Source: Bradyrhizobium sp. RP6
Lineage (GTDB): Bacteria; Pseudomonadota; Alphaproteobacteria; Rhizobiales; Xanthobacteraceae
NCBI RefSeq assembly: GCF_003837805.1
Contig: NZ_RQIT01000035.1
Location: 1 to 52,367, forward strand
Direction: 5' to 3'
DNA: 52,367 bases
The notes beneath the pieces are model-generated. The model saw only the letters and a program-made list of their open reading frames with translations, was not told the DNA's origin and made no database searches. The position numbers and the translations under genes were made by a program. Below are positions 1 to 8,345 of this stretch, piece after piece. Numbering within the stretch: position 1 is the first letter of the stretch; the number at the start of each line of letters is the position of its first letter.

Positions 1-334
1 AGACGTTGGACTTGGTGGAGTAGCCGACCGTGGTCTGCAGCGCCTGGTTGGCGATCGACTTGGCGCTGTCGATCAGCTTCTGCAGCGAGGTGATGCCGGT
101 GTTGGCAGCCTGCAGCACCTGCACGCCGTTGGCGATGCCGTCGAGCAAATTGTTGATGTCGCTGGCGCGGTTGTCGAGCGACTGGGCGGTGAAGAAGTTG
201 GTGGGATTGTCCAGGGCCGAGTTGACGCTCTTGCCGGTCGACAGACGATTCTGCGTGGTGGCGAGGAGGTCAGCGGTGGACTGGAGGGAGAGCAGGTTCT
301 GACGAACCGACGCGGAGAGAACGATACCGGACAT
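1..334 (-). CDS. fliC: Flagellin, N-terminal part (truncated by window edge)
   Basis: This is the structural subunit of the flagellar filament. Only the first 111 codons are visible; the gene runs off the left edge. The minus-strand reading begins MSGIVLSASVRQNLLSLQST and continues with LLATTQNRLSTGKSVNSALD and DNPTNFFTAQSLDNR. This is the conserved N-terminal D0/D1 helical region of flagellin, which packs in the filament core and carries the export signal. ATG at 334 is the first start in frame. It lies divergent from flbT, with 320 bp between them, as expected because FlbT acts on flagellin mRNA in this group. Which of the multiple bradyrhizobial flagellins this is cannot be told from the fragment. 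Confidence 0.93.
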   Translation of the reverse strand, partial: MSGIVLSASVRQNLLSLQSTADLLATTQNRLSTGKSVNSALDNPTNFFTAQSLDNRASDINNLLDGIANGVQVLQAANTGITSLQKLIDSAKSIANQALQTTVGYSTKSNV

Positions 335-654
335 GACTCTGTTACCTTTCTGGTAAACGACGCTACTGTTACGCGTCTGCTTGGATCGAGATTGACCCAG
401 CGACCGGCGGACCGTGGCGCCGAGATTTCTAACGAAGCATGAAATGAAATCCGCGCTTTTGCCGGGTCACGCGTGATTCGGGGCGTGAAGCCGCGCACGC
501 CGCGACACGGCCGCGCAGACATGACATTGGGAAGATTGAGCTTTTTCTTGCGAATGCCGGAGATTTACAGCTCGTTAACTATTTCCGGGCGAGAATCAGG
601 CCTTGATGAGCCGCAACGAACGCTCGGTTACGAAAGCGTTGATGGAGAACAGGC
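335..654. other. Flagellin-flbT divergent intergenic region
   Basis: This 320-bp stretch must hold the leader and promoter of the flagellin gene (leftward) and of flbT (rightward). An isolated TTAAC half-site lies at about 574-578, but it has no correctly spaced partner, so I do not call a CtrA site. I looked for sigma-54 (TGGC...TTGC) and sigma-28 type elements for flagellin and found none convincing. No small gene is supported. Confidence 0.5.
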
Positions 655-1095
655 ATGGCCCTCAAGGTCGAGCTCAGACCGCACGAACGCATCATCGTCG
701 GTAACTGCGTGATTACCAACACGGACCAGCGCGCCCGCCTCCTGATCGACGGCGACAACGTGCCGATCCTGCGCGAGCGCGACATCCTCACGCCGGAGAC
801 CGCCAACACGCCCGCCAAGCTCGTCTATCTCGCGGTCCAGCTCATGTACATCTCGCCGGATCCGCAGACCCAGCACGGCACCTATTTCAACCTGGTGCGC
901 GACATCGTCACTGCGGTGCCGAGCTCCTGGCCGATCATCGAAGGCATCAACAACAACATCCTCAATGGCGACCTCTACCGCGCGCTGAAGGACGCCCGCA
1001 AGCTGATTGCCTATGAAGAGAAGCTGCGGGATCAGTACGCGGCCGCGCATCCCAAGGCCGAAGCGGACAAGGCCGACGTGAGCTCTGCCGCCTGA
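655..1095 (+). CDS. flbT: Flagellin biosynthesis post-transcriptional regulator FlbT
   Basis: This is a 146-residue FlbT-family protein. In Caulobacter, FlbT binds the 5' untranslated region of flagellin mRNA and represses its translation until the hook is complete; in some alphaproteobacteria its role is activating instead. Recognisable features are the start MALKVELRPHERIIVGNCVI, the segment DGDNVPILRERDILTPE, and QLMYISPDPQTQHGTYF, all typical of the family over its full normal length. The tail after about residue 125 is charged and Ala-rich. It is divergent from flagellin and convergent with the decarboxylase gene, with a shared hairpin terminator just downstream. Direction of regulation here (repressor or activator) is not readable from sequence. 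Confidence 0.95.
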   Translation: MALKVELRPHERIIVGNCVITNTDQRARLLIDGDNVPILRERDILTPETANTPAKLVYLAVQLMYISPDPQTQHGTYFNLVRDIVTAVPSSWPIIEGINNNILNGDLYRALKDARKLIAYEEKLRDQYAAAHPKAEADKADVSSAA

Positions 1096-1124
1096 CCACA
1101 CGCTTTCGCGTCGCCCAAGCTGCC

Positions 1125-1165
1125 AACGACGACGGCCCCGGATCATCTCCGGGGCCGTCGTCGTT
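1125..1165. terminator. Strong bidirectional intrinsic terminator
   Basis: There is a perfect 18-bp inverted repeat, arms 1125-1142 and 1148-1165, with a 5-nt loop TCATC. The right arm ends in GTT and runs into TTT; the left arm begins after AA on the other strand. It sits between the ends of flbT (1095) and the convergent decarboxylase (1183) and probably terminates both. Confidence 0.85.
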
Positions 1166-1182
1166 TCAGGCACGCATCGATG

Positions 1183-2682
1183 CTACTGCGCCGCGAGCGG
1201 CGGCGCCTCGACCTCGATCAGTTTGCCACGGCTCCGCCGTCCGCCGAACTCCAGCACGGCCGCGACCAGCGCATCGATGTCCGCCTCCTCGGTGCGGTGA
1301 TTGACGATTGCGGCGCGGATCGCGAGCCTGCCATCAAGCGTCGTGCTCGACGGCGCTGCGACGCCGGACTCCTGGACATCGGCGACGATCTCGCGATTGA
1401 CCGCATCATCGGCACGGTAGCGGAAGCAGACGATGTTGAGATTGACCGGCGCCAGCAATTCCAGCCGAGGTTCGGCCAACACGCGCGCCTCCAGATATTT
1501 CGCCAGCGCACAGCTTCGCGCAATCGCCGCACCAAGCCGATCGGTGCCGAACGTCTTGAGCGTGAACCACGTCTTCAGCGCACGGAAGCCGCGCGACAGA
1601 TCGGGGCCGAGATCGCAGGGCCAGACCGCGCCCGCCGCAAGCCCCCTCGCCTCGCGGCGCAGATAGGCCGCCGGCTGCGCAAAGGCCTGCCGATGCTGCT
1701 CGCCGTCGCGCACCAGCAGGAAGCCTGCGTCGTAGGGCACCTGTCCCCATTTGTGGAAGTCGAGTGCGATGGAATCCGCGAACTCGATGCCGCCGAGCAG
1801 CGGCGCGAGCTCGGGCGACAGGATCGCCAGCGCACCAAAAGCGCCGTCGACGTGAAACCAGATTCCTTCCTCGCGGCACAGCTCGGCGATCGCCCTGAGA
1901 TCGTCGATCGCGCCGATATCGACGGTGCCGGCGGACGCGACCACAAGGAACGGCTTGAAGCCGACCTCGCGATCAACAGCAATCTGCGCACGCAGCGCGG
2001 CAACGTCGATGCGATGTTCGGCATCGACAACGATCCTGCGCAACGCATCGGTGCCGAGCCCGGCAACGTCCATCGCCCTGGAGACGCAGCCATGCGCCGC
2101 CTGCGACGTGTAGGCCGTGAGCAGCGCACCGTCATTGCCGATGCCGTGCTGCCGCGCCAGAGTGCCGAGCATACTCGTGCGCGCCACCAGCACCGCCATC
2201 AGATTGGCCATTGACGTGCCCGTGACGAAGATACCGCTCGCGCTGTCGGGGAAGGCGAACAGGCGGCGCATCCAGTCGACGATCTGGCGCTCGACTTCGA
2301 TCGGCATGTGATCGCGGCCGCCGAGATTGGCGTTGAGGCCTGCCGCAAGCATTTCCGCGAGCATGCCGACCGCGGTGCCGCCACCATGCACCCAGCCCAT
2401 GAAGCCGGGATGGACGTTGCCGGTCGCATAGGGCGCGACATGCTCGGCGTATTCGCGATAGACCTCGGCGAGATCGCTCGCCTCGCGCGGCAGGTCGGCC
2501 CTGAATGCTGCACGAACGTCTTCTGGAATCGGCTGCCAGACGGGCCGCGCCCGAACGTTGGCGATGCCGTCGATCGTCTCGTCCAGCATGCGATGGGCCA
2601 GCGCGCGAAATTCGCTCCAGTCCTGCGGATCGAGCGAGGTGCCCGTGACGGACCTCTGCGTGTTGCGGATGATCTCGTTCAT
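1183..2682 (-). CDS. PLP-dependent group II decarboxylase (aromatic-L-amino-acid / glutamate decarboxylase fold)
   Basis: This 499-residue protein is of the fold-type I group II decarboxylases, which remove the alpha-carboxyl group of amino acids to give amines. The PLP Schiff-base lysine is K311 in LDFHKWGQVPYDAGFL. D279 in FHVDGAFGA should contact the pyridine nitrogen. The N-terminal part has the family signature GNVHPGFMGWVHGGG near residue 88 and FVTGTSMANLMA near 152. The ATG at 2682 is chosen because the family begins about here and GGGAGAG precedes it at good spacing. The start overlaps the stop of the upstream ATP-grasp gene as ATGA, so translation is probably coupled. It is the last gene of a four-gene cassette and ends at a shared terminator. 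Substrate cannot be assigned; aromatic amino acids, glutamate, aspartate or 2,4-diaminobutyrate are all possible in this family. Confidence 0.88.
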   Translation of the reverse strand: MNEIIRNTQRSVTGTSLDPQDWSEFRALAHRMLDETIDGIANVRARPVWQPIPEDVRAAFRADLPREASDLAEVYREYAEHVAPYATGNVHPGFMGWVHGGGTAVGMLAEMLAAGLNANLGGRDHMPIEVERQIVDWMRRLFAFPDSASGIFVTGTSMANLMAVLVARTSMLGTLARQHGIGNDGALLTAYTSQAAHGCVSRAMDVAGLGTDALRRIVVDAEHRIDVAALRAQIAVDREVGFKPFLVVASAGTVDIGAIDDLRAIAELCREEGIWFHVDGAFGALAILSPELAPLLGGIEFADSIALDFHKWGQVPYDAGFLLVRDGEQHRQAFAQPAAYLRREARGLAAGAVWPCDLGPDLSRGFRALKTWFTLKTFGTDRLGAAIARSCALAKYLEARVLAEPRLELLAPVNLNIVCFRYRADDAVNREIVADVQESGVAAPSSTTLDGRLAIRAAIVNHRTEEADIDALVAAVLEFGGRRSRGKLIEVEAPPLAAQ

Positions 2683-3932
2683 GTTGCGCTCTCCCTGCCC
2701 GCCTTTGCGTTCCGCGACAGCATGGCCGTGAACGCGGCAAAGATCTTGCGCATCTGCGGCGGCTTGTAGGGAAACACGGCTGGCGAATCCATGTTGTGCA
2801 CGACGGCGGTGTTGTCGGCCTCGAACACCAGGAGCTCGCGCCTCTCGTTCTCGGCGCAATCGACGATGAAATAATCGAGGCCGACGCGGCGGCTCATCTC
2901 GTCGAGCGCGCTTCTGTGGCGCGCGGCGAAGTCGCGGTCGAAGTCGCGCATGAAGACGGCTTCTTCGGCCCGCTTCTCCTCGCTGAACGCCATGTAGGCG
3001 TTGAGATACCAGATGTCCCAGCGGTCGGCGATCGCCATGTGGCAGGCGTAGGGTTTGCCGTCGATCATGGCGAGGCGATATTTGCGGTAGAGCCCGTCGG
3101 GACTGACATAATCGACGAAGCGTGCGACAAAGAAGTTCTGCTCCTTCCGTTCGGCGAGATAAGCCGCGAGCGCCGCCGCATCGTCGAGCTTCGCGAGCCC
3201 GACACCGGCGTGCGAGCCGCGCGGCCGCGCGATGATCGGAAAGTGCAATCCGCCCGCGATGTCCTCACAGGCAATCCGGCTCAGGGCGAGATCGGACAAT
3301 TGCGCACGCGTCGCATGGATGGTCGCGGGAATGTCCAGACCCGGCACATCGGCGAGCAGCCGATGCAGCTTGTCACGATCGAGATTGCCGATGCGATCGG
3401 GGCGATTGAGCAGCGGCCGCGGCCAGGCCGGTGCGGCCTTCTCGATCAGCGCGAGCGCCTCACGGCATTCCTCGGAATCGGACGCGACCACGATGGCGAC
3501 GTCGTGCTCGGGCAAGGCTTCCGGCAGACCGACGCCCTTGACCACATAAAGTGTCAGCAACTCGATGTCGGAGCCTTCGAGCAGGAAATCGATCGGCGTG
3601 TTGCCGCCCATGTCGATGTCGGCCGCAAGCGCGAGTACGCGCAGGCCCGGCTGCGGGGCCGCGCCTGGCGTTCGGAACAATTGATGGAAGGCCAGCACCT
3701 CGGATTGGATCGCAAGCCCCTGATCCTTGTCGCCCAGAAGCTGGGTGACCAAGGACAGATCCAGCCCTTCGCCTGCCAGCGCGGTCCCCGCCGCGATCCG
3801 CGCCACGAGCTGGTCGCGCAGCGGATGTAGATCGACGCCCTCGAAGGCCTGGCGTGTCAGCTGCGCAAAGCCGATGCGGTCGGCATAGTTCGCCGCTGTC
3901 AAGCCGATCGGCGCGGAAACTGGATGCTGCAT
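2679..3932 (-). CDS. ATP-grasp family carboxylate-amine ligase-like protein
   Basis: This is a 417-residue protein with an ATP-grasp C-terminal half. Such enzymes form an acyl-phosphate from a carboxylate and ATP and join it to an amine or similar nucleophile. The visible ATP-binding signature is FPIIARPRGSHAGVGLAKL (about residues 231-249, glycine-rich loop). The acidic metal-binding stretch is VFEADNTAVVHNMD near residue 377, resembling the FE-N motif of RimK/glutathione-synthase-like ligases. The N-terminal 200 residues carry a Rossmann-like segment (LRVLALAADIDMGGNTPIDF, 97-116) that is less familiar. ATG at 3932 follows GAGGTG and lies one base after the stop of the upstream PLP enzyme; its own stop overlaps the decarboxylase start. 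Both junctions suggest coupling. The substrates are unknown; joining a product of the neighbouring PLP enzymes is an inference. Confidence 0.8.
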   Translation of the reverse strand: MQHPVSAPIGLTAANYADRIGFAQLTRQAFEGVDLHPLRDQLVARIAAGTALAGEGLDLSLVTQLLGDKDQGLAIQSEVLAFHQLFRTPGAAPQPGLRVLALAADIDMGGNTPIDFLLEGSDIELLTLYVVKGVGLPEALPEHDVAIVVASDSEECREALALIEKAAPAWPRPLLNRPDRIGNLDRDKLHRLLADVPGLDIPATIHATRAQLSDLALSRIACEDIAGGLHFPIIARPRGSHAGVGLAKLDDAAALAAYLAERKEQNFFVARFVDYVSPDGLYRKYRLAMIDGKPYACHMAIADRWDIWYLNAYMAFSEEKRAEEAVFMRDFDRDFAARHRSALDEMSRRVGLDYFIVDCAENERRELLVFEADNTAVVHNMDSPAVFPYKPPQMRKIFAAFTAMLSRNAKAGRESAT

Positions 3933-3933
3933 T

Positions 3934-5574
3934 TCACACCTCGGACGCGGACTTGACCGGCACGGCCGCGGCTGCACCACGGTCGAGCAGCAGCTCGATC
4001 TTGACCAGGACATGGGCGATGCGGTCGAGAACCTGCTGCACATTGCGTCGCGCCTTCGCCATGTCCGGCGACCAGGCTTCCGTCACGAGCCGTGCGCCGA
4101 CGCAGAGGCGCAGCACGGCCTGCGGCGTCTCGTCCTGCCGCTCCAGCCGGACCGGCTGGCCGATCAGGCTGCGCTGCGCGGCAACGTCTCGGTCCGCCGT
4201 GCTCCCGCTGATCTCTTTGCTCATGTCACGCGCCAGCGCACGATGAACGGCCCGGGTCTCCGCGATCGAGACCGGCTTGCCGTCGCGCAGCAGCGTGAAC
4301 GGAAAGATCGTGGCCCGAGCGAATTCCTCGTCGTCGGCGTCGTCGTCGGCGTCGGCCAAGTTGACCGCGGTTGGAACGGAGCGCAACGACGGCGACAAGG
4401 CGAGCATGCCATCGATGCCGGCGGCGAGCTCGGCGAGCATCTCGGCGCGGAAAACCGCGGGCACGGCGTAGTAGCTGCCGATCTCGGCCAGCGCCGCCTC
4501 CCAGCGCAGCCATTGACCGAAATTCGGGCGGCGCTCGAAGCGCGAACGCAGCGCCGTCCAGGCCACCGGCCAATCGCAACGGCCGGCGTAGTCGAAGATG
4601 CCGGGCGCGATCTCCTTGCCTCGGTCGAGCGAGCGCGAAAGACCCTTCGGCACCAGCAGCGCACCGCTGAAGGCAGGCCCGCCGAAAAATTTCGAGCCGG
4701 TGATCAGCACCATATAGCCGCGGTCGAGATAGGAGCGCAGCCGGCGGCGCCCGAGCCTGGCCTGGCAGGCATCGACGACGATCTGGACCTGGCGCGGCCA
4801 GCGCCGCGCGATCTCGTCGAGGCAGGCCGCACTCGGCGCACGCCATCCGAGCTTCGAGCAATCCATGATCTGGAGCAGCACGGGCGCGCCTTGCGCGATC
4901 GTAGCCTCGAGCGCATGCAGCACCGCGGCATCGGCGTCCGCGCGCATCGCGATCCCGGGGGCGGCCTCGCGCAGCGGCAGCGCAACACTGGTACCGGCGA
5001 GGCCCGGAACCGCGCCGTCCTTGCGAACCGCAACGCCGCTCGCCGTCATGGAGCTGAAATGGTGTCCGCGGGCGGTATGGGTCGTCCCGCTTCCGGTCTG
5101 GTCGGCGCCGACCACGATCGTCACCGGCCGCGCGCCGAGGATCGTGCGCGCCAGGAGCAGGGCGTGGAGCTGGGAGTCTGTGCCGGACGGCGAGAACACC
5201 ACGTCGACGCGCGGCGAGAGCTGCAGATGGCCGCGCAGCTCGTCGCGCATGTCCTCACAGCGTGCGTCGAAGGCGACCTCGACCTCGTCGAACAGGCACT
5301 TGTGCATCAGCTCTTCGCGCGCCAGCGCAGCACGGTCATAGGCCGCCCGCGAGATCGTCGATGCCGTCGCGGAGGCGAAATTCCAGATCTCCGGCTCCGG
5401 CGAGGCCGCGCAGCCATAGGCGTTGACGCGGTCCTCGGGATCGAGCGCGAGCCGCGGATCTCCGCCGGAGCCGAGCAGCGTGTCGAGCGGCGTGAAGAGA
5501 TCGCGCAGGCGATAGCGCGACCCGCCGTCGGACGCCCGTTCCCGTTCTGACCAGCGGGACGCGCCGCCGCTCAT
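3934..5574 (-). CDS. PLP-dependent fold type I enzyme of unknown reaction
   Basis: This 546-residue protein is of the aspartate-aminotransferase fold. The probable PLP lysine is K295 in MVLITGSKFFGGP, preceded by the strand IVVDACQARLG with D268 (pyridine nitrogen) and Q271. The phosphate-binding turn is FSPSGTDSQLHALLLAR near residues 127-143. The D-x-x-Q plus S-K pattern is reminiscent of class V aminotransferase, cysteine-desulfurase and kynureninase-like enzymes, but I do not recognise the exact family. The protein is longer than typical class V members, with an acidic insert DADDDADDEE near 415. ATG at 5574 is preferred over an upstream start at 5598. It follows the glycosyltransferase-like gene by 10 bp and precedes the ATP-grasp gene by 1 bp, so it is clearly co-transcribed. 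Transaminase, lyase or desulfurase chemistry are all open. Confidence 0.78.
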   Translation of the reverse strand: MSGGASRWSERERASDGGSRYRLRDLFTPLDTLLGSGGDPRLALDPEDRVNAYGCAASPEPEIWNFASATASTISRAAYDRAALAREELMHKCLFDEVEVAFDARCEDMRDELRGHLQLSPRVDVVFSPSGTDSQLHALLLARTILGARPVTIVVGADQTGSGTTHTARGHHFSSMTASGVAVRKDGAVPGLAGTSVALPLREAAPGIAMRADADAAVLHALEATIAQGAPVLLQIMDCSKLGWRAPSAACLDEIARRWPRQVQIVVDACQARLGRRRLRSYLDRGYMVLITGSKFFGGPAFSGALLVPKGLSRSLDRGKEIAPGIFDYAGRCDWPVAWTALRSRFERRPNFGQWLRWEAALAEIGSYYAVPAVFRAEMLAELAAGIDGMLALSPSLRSVPTAVNLADADDDADDEEFARATIFPFTLLRDGKPVSIAETRAVHRALARDMSKEISGSTADRDVAAQRSLIGQPVRLERQDETPQAVLRLCVGARLVTEAWSPDMAKARRNVQQVLDRIAHVLVKIELLLDRGAAAAVPVKSASEV

Positions 5575-5584
5575 GCCGCAAACC

Positions 5585-6370
5585 TCACGCCGCGGCATCG
5601 GCCGCCGCCGCAGGCACGGCTGCGAATTGCGAGGCGATGTCGCCGTGGAACACCGAGGGCCCGACGTGATCGAGCGAGCTCTGGATATCGGCCCAGATCT
5701 CGCCGCCGATATCGGTCCAGCGCTTGCAGAAGGCGAAGTCCTCGGAAAGATAAGTGCCCGTCGCCGGATCGATCATGCATTCGAACAGCGCGAACCGGTT
5801 CCGGCTCGCCGCCAGCGTGTCGTGTGAATGCTCGCGAAAGAATTGCAGGCTCGCATAGTCCGGGTGACGACACATCGCCTCCAGCACGTGGCGCCGGATC
5901 ATCAGGAAGCCGGTACCGGCATAGCGCACGCGGGTGAAGCCGTTGACCACGACGATGCGGTCGGGATCCTCGATCTCGAGCACGTAATCGAGCGAGGCGG
6001 CCGGCACGTCGGTCCGACCGGACTGGATCGCACGCGCGGCCTTGTCCCAGTTGACCCGCTTGATCGGATAGCAGCCGGCCACGACGTCCGCGCCGCATTC
6101 CATCAGCCGGAACACCTGCTCCGGCTTGAACCCGATATCGGCATCGATGAACAGGAAATGCGTCGCCTTGGGGTCGTCCAGGAACATCGCGACCAAATTG
6201 GCGCGCGCGCGGGTGATCAGCGCGTCGCCGTCGCGCAGGAGCACCTTGAGCTCGAGATTGGACATGCCGTGCACGGCGCGCTGCAGCGCGAAGATCGAGC
6301 TCGCATAGATGCTCGACACCTGCCCGCCGAAGCACGGCGTTGCCACCACCAGCTGCATCCTGTCCGACAT
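5585..6370 (-). CDS. Glycosyltransferase-like protein (GT-A type DxD motif)
   Basis: This is a 261-residue protein with an N-terminal nucleotide-sugar-transferase look. It has a TPCFGGQVSSIYASS start, then HFLFIDADIGFKPEQVFRL (residues 71-89), whose D-A-D motif is the usual metal/nucleotide-sugar site of GT-A enzymes. GTGFLMIRRHVLEAM and DPATGTYLSEDFAFCKRW follow, typical of bacterial small glycosyltransferase-like proteins. There is no signal peptide, so it acts in the cytoplasm. It is the first gene of the cassette; 70 bp separate it from flgL upstream, and that gap contains a CtrA box at 6419-6434. An in-frame TTG at 6391 is an alternative start; the ATG at 6370 is chosen. Modification of flagellin or another envelope protein is a reasonable but untested inference from the location. 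Confidence 0.75.
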   Translation of the reverse strand: MSDRMQLVVATPCFGGQVSSIYASSIFALQRAVHGMSNLELKVLLRDGDALITRARANLVAMFLDDPKATHFLFIDADIGFKPEQVFRLMECGADVVAGCYPIKRVNWDKAARAIQSGRTDVPAASLDYVLEIEDPDRIVVVNGFTRVRYAGTGFLMIRRHVLEAMCRHPDYASLQFFREHSHDTLAASRNRFALFECMIDPATGTYLSEDFAFCKRWTDIGGEIWADIQSSLDHVGPSVFHGDIASQFAAVPAAAADAAA

Positions 6371-6418
6371 CGACCGCCCCGCCCGCTCCAATCCTCACCA
6401 AGAGGTAAACAGGCATGG

Positions 6419-6434
6419 TTAACGGCGCCTTAAC
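6419..6434 (-). promoter_or_regulatory. CtrA-type binding site upstream of the cassette
   Basis: The forward strand reads TTAACGGCGCCTTAAC. This is TTAA, seven bases, TTAAC, which equals the CtrA consensus TTAA-N7-TTAAC, and the reverse strand (TTAA, seven bases, TTAACC) matches too. It is centred about 57 bp upstream of the glycosyltransferase-like ATG at 6370. In a GC-rich genome such a full dyad is rare by chance. CtrA is the alphaproteobacterial cell-cycle and flagellar master regulator. Binding is inferred, not shown. Confidence 0.65.
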
Positions 6435-6440
6435 GCCCTC

Positions 6441-8324
6441 TTACAGGAACTTGACGAGCGACAGCTGCGCGAGGTTCGACGTCACCTGGTAGGACGCCTG
6501 GAGGGCGTTCTGGAGCGCCAGGATCTCGCTCGCGACCTGATCCGGCGAGGCCGATTCCGCCTGGTCGATGATGCCCTGGAGCTGCGCCTTGGCCTGAGTC
6601 TGGCGCGTGGTCGCGTCCTTCATCGTGTTCTGGGCCATCGCGATGTCGGTCTGGATGTCCTCGATCCGCTGCTGGCCGGGCTGCTGCGTCAGCGCCTGCG
6701 TCACCCGCAGGCTCAGCGCCGACACCTGCCCGCCCGAATACTGGCCGGTCGGCGAAGTCGAGAAGGTCCCGAACACCGCGATCGCCTGCAATTGCCGGCG
6801 GATCGCATCCTCGTTCGCCTGGGCGCCATATTGCACCGTGACGGCATCGTCGACCCGCGCCGTCGCCGTGGAGCGCGGCGACCCGGGACCGTCATTGCCC
6901 AGGTACCACTTCACGGTTGTGGCCGAGCCGTTCACCAGCGTCGTCGCCGAACTCGCGGGCGAAGAGCCGACGCGCAGCGGCGGTTGCGTGGCGGTCACGG
7001 GCGTCGCGCTGAAGCCGAGTGAACTCAGCGCTCCCGTATTCGAGGTCGTGATGTTGAGGCTTGCCGCATCGTCGGTGTTGATCGTGATCGAACCGCCATG
7101 GACCGTCGAGGGCTTCGACGTTCCCGTGATCTGGTCGATCTTGCTCAGCAGGGTCTGGATGCTGTCGGTGACGTTGAGCTGGTTGCCGGTCGCGCCCGAG
7201 GCCACGAAGGTCAACGTGGTGCCGTTGACGGTGATGGTGTCGCCGGCGACGAAGCCCGGCGAGATCGAGTCCGAGGGGCTCGCGCCCGATAGCGCCGTCG
7301 CGCCGGTCACGGGTGCCGGCGGTGCCGCCTGGTTGTTGACCGGCGCGCCGATCGCAGAGCTCGCAGTGTTGAAGAAGTTGTCGCCGGCGACGACCGCCGA
7401 TGCCGCCACCAGCGAGGTGTTGGCGAGCTTGGTGATCGCGGTGTTCAGCGCGGCGTTGAGGTTGGTCGCGGTGTTGTTCGGATTGACAGGGGTGCTCGCA
7501 TCGATGGCGAAGCTGCCGAGCGGCGTCGGCGTCGCCGTCGAGGCGGTCAGGTCGATCTGCTCTGTGGTGCCATCCGGCAGCGTGAACTGAATGCTGAGCT
7601 TGTCACCGTTGTTCGGATTGACGCCGTTGAGATCGACCGAGAACGACACCGGCGAGCCGCTCGGGCCGGAAACGGTCGCGCCCGTGAGCGTCGAGGACAC
7701 CGCCTTGATCTTGAGCCCGAACGGCGAGCCGGCAACGTCCTCCGACACCTGCACGGAGCTCGGCGTCGGCTGCGTCTGCACCAGCCGCCCCATCCCGTTG
7801 GCCCCTAAGTCGGCGGCCTGGCGCTCCGCCATGACGGTCTTGAAGCCGGCCTGCGTCGTGGTGCCGTTGATGATGTCGCCGGCATCCGCAACCGATTGCG
7901 TGTTGACGGCCGTCCCGGAGAACAGATAGCGGCTGCCCGTCTGCGTGTTGAGGACGCCGACCATCGAGCCGAACTGGGCGGCGGCGGTGTTCTGCGCGAT
8001 CGTCTGGCCGTTGACGTTGAGGTCCTGCGCCGTGTTGGCCGAGCCCGTTTGCACCGTGTTGCGGATCTTCGTCAGCGACTGCAGCGCGGTGTTGGCGAGA
8101 TTGATGCTGACGTTGACGTTGGTGATCGTGTCGGTATAGCCGGCGATGTTGGAGAGCTGCGCGCGCCCTGCGATCGCAAAACCCTCGTTGGTGCCCATGC
8201 CGGCATAGTTCTGCGACAGCTTGCCGGTCGAAAGCTGGGTCGACAGGTCGGTGAGCTGCTGGTTGATGTTGCGGATCTGTGCGCCGAGAATCGACGAAGA
8301 ATAGTTGATGCTGCTGATCGACAT
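6441..8324 (-). CDS. flgL: Flagellar hook-filament junction protein FlgL
   Basis: This is a flagellin-like junction protein that joins the hook, through FlgK, to the filament. The N-terminus MSISSINYSSSILGAQIRNI with QQLTDLSTQLSTGKLSQNYA is the conserved D0/D1 helix. The C-terminus LALQNALQASYQVTSNLAQL ends in LSLVKFL, the partner helix. At 627 residues it is about twice the size of enterobacterial FlgL. The extra middle part (roughly residues 180-500) is Ala/Thr/Ser/Val-rich beta-sheet-like surface sequence. It includes a module with AGDTITVNGTTLTF and a following TLLSKIDQITG helix that closely resembles one in FlgE of the same locus. Its start is 21 bp after the flgK stop, so it is the third gene of the flgE-flgK-flgL operon. 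Confidence 0.93.
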   Translation of the reverse strand: MSISSINYSSSILGAQIRNINQQLTDLSTQLSTGKLSQNYAGMGTNEGFAIAGRAQLSNIAGYTDTITNVNVSINLANTALQSLTKIRNTVQTGSANTAQDLNVNGQTIAQNTAAAQFGSMVGVLNTQTGSRYLFSGTAVNTQSVADAGDIINGTTTQAGFKTVMAERQAADLGANGMGRLVQTQPTPSSVQVSEDVAGSPFGLKIKAVSSTLTGATVSGPSGSPVSFSVDLNGVNPNNGDKLSIQFTLPDGTTEQIDLTASTATPTPLGSFAIDASTPVNPNNTATNLNAALNTAITKLANTSLVAASAVVAGDNFFNTASSAIGAPVNNQAAPPAPVTGATALSGASPSDSISPGFVAGDTITVNGTTLTFVASGATGNQLNVTDSIQTLLSKIDQITGTSKPSTVHGGSITINTDDAASLNITTSNTGALSSLGFSATPVTATQPPLRVGSSPASSATTLVNGSATTVKWYLGNDGPGSPRSTATARVDDAVTVQYGAQANEDAIRRQLQAIAVFGTFSTSPTGQYSGGQVSALSLRVTQALTQQPGQQRIEDIQTDIAMAQNTMKDATTRQTQAKAQLQGIIDQAESASPDQVASEILALQNALQASYQVTSNLAQLSLVKFL

Positions 8325-8345
8325 CTTTCAGAGCCCTGTTACTTG

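Noticed and set aside
335..654. Sigma-54 or CtrA promoter for flagellin
   Set aside because: The only TTAAC (about 574-578) lacks a partner seven bases away, and no GG/GC pair with 12-base offset was found.
1180..5550. Several plus-strand open frames opposite the decarboxylase, ATP-grasp and PLP enzyme genes
   Set aside because: They lie opposite genes with clear catalytic motifs, lack ribosome binding sites and give Arg/Ala/Asp-rich translations.
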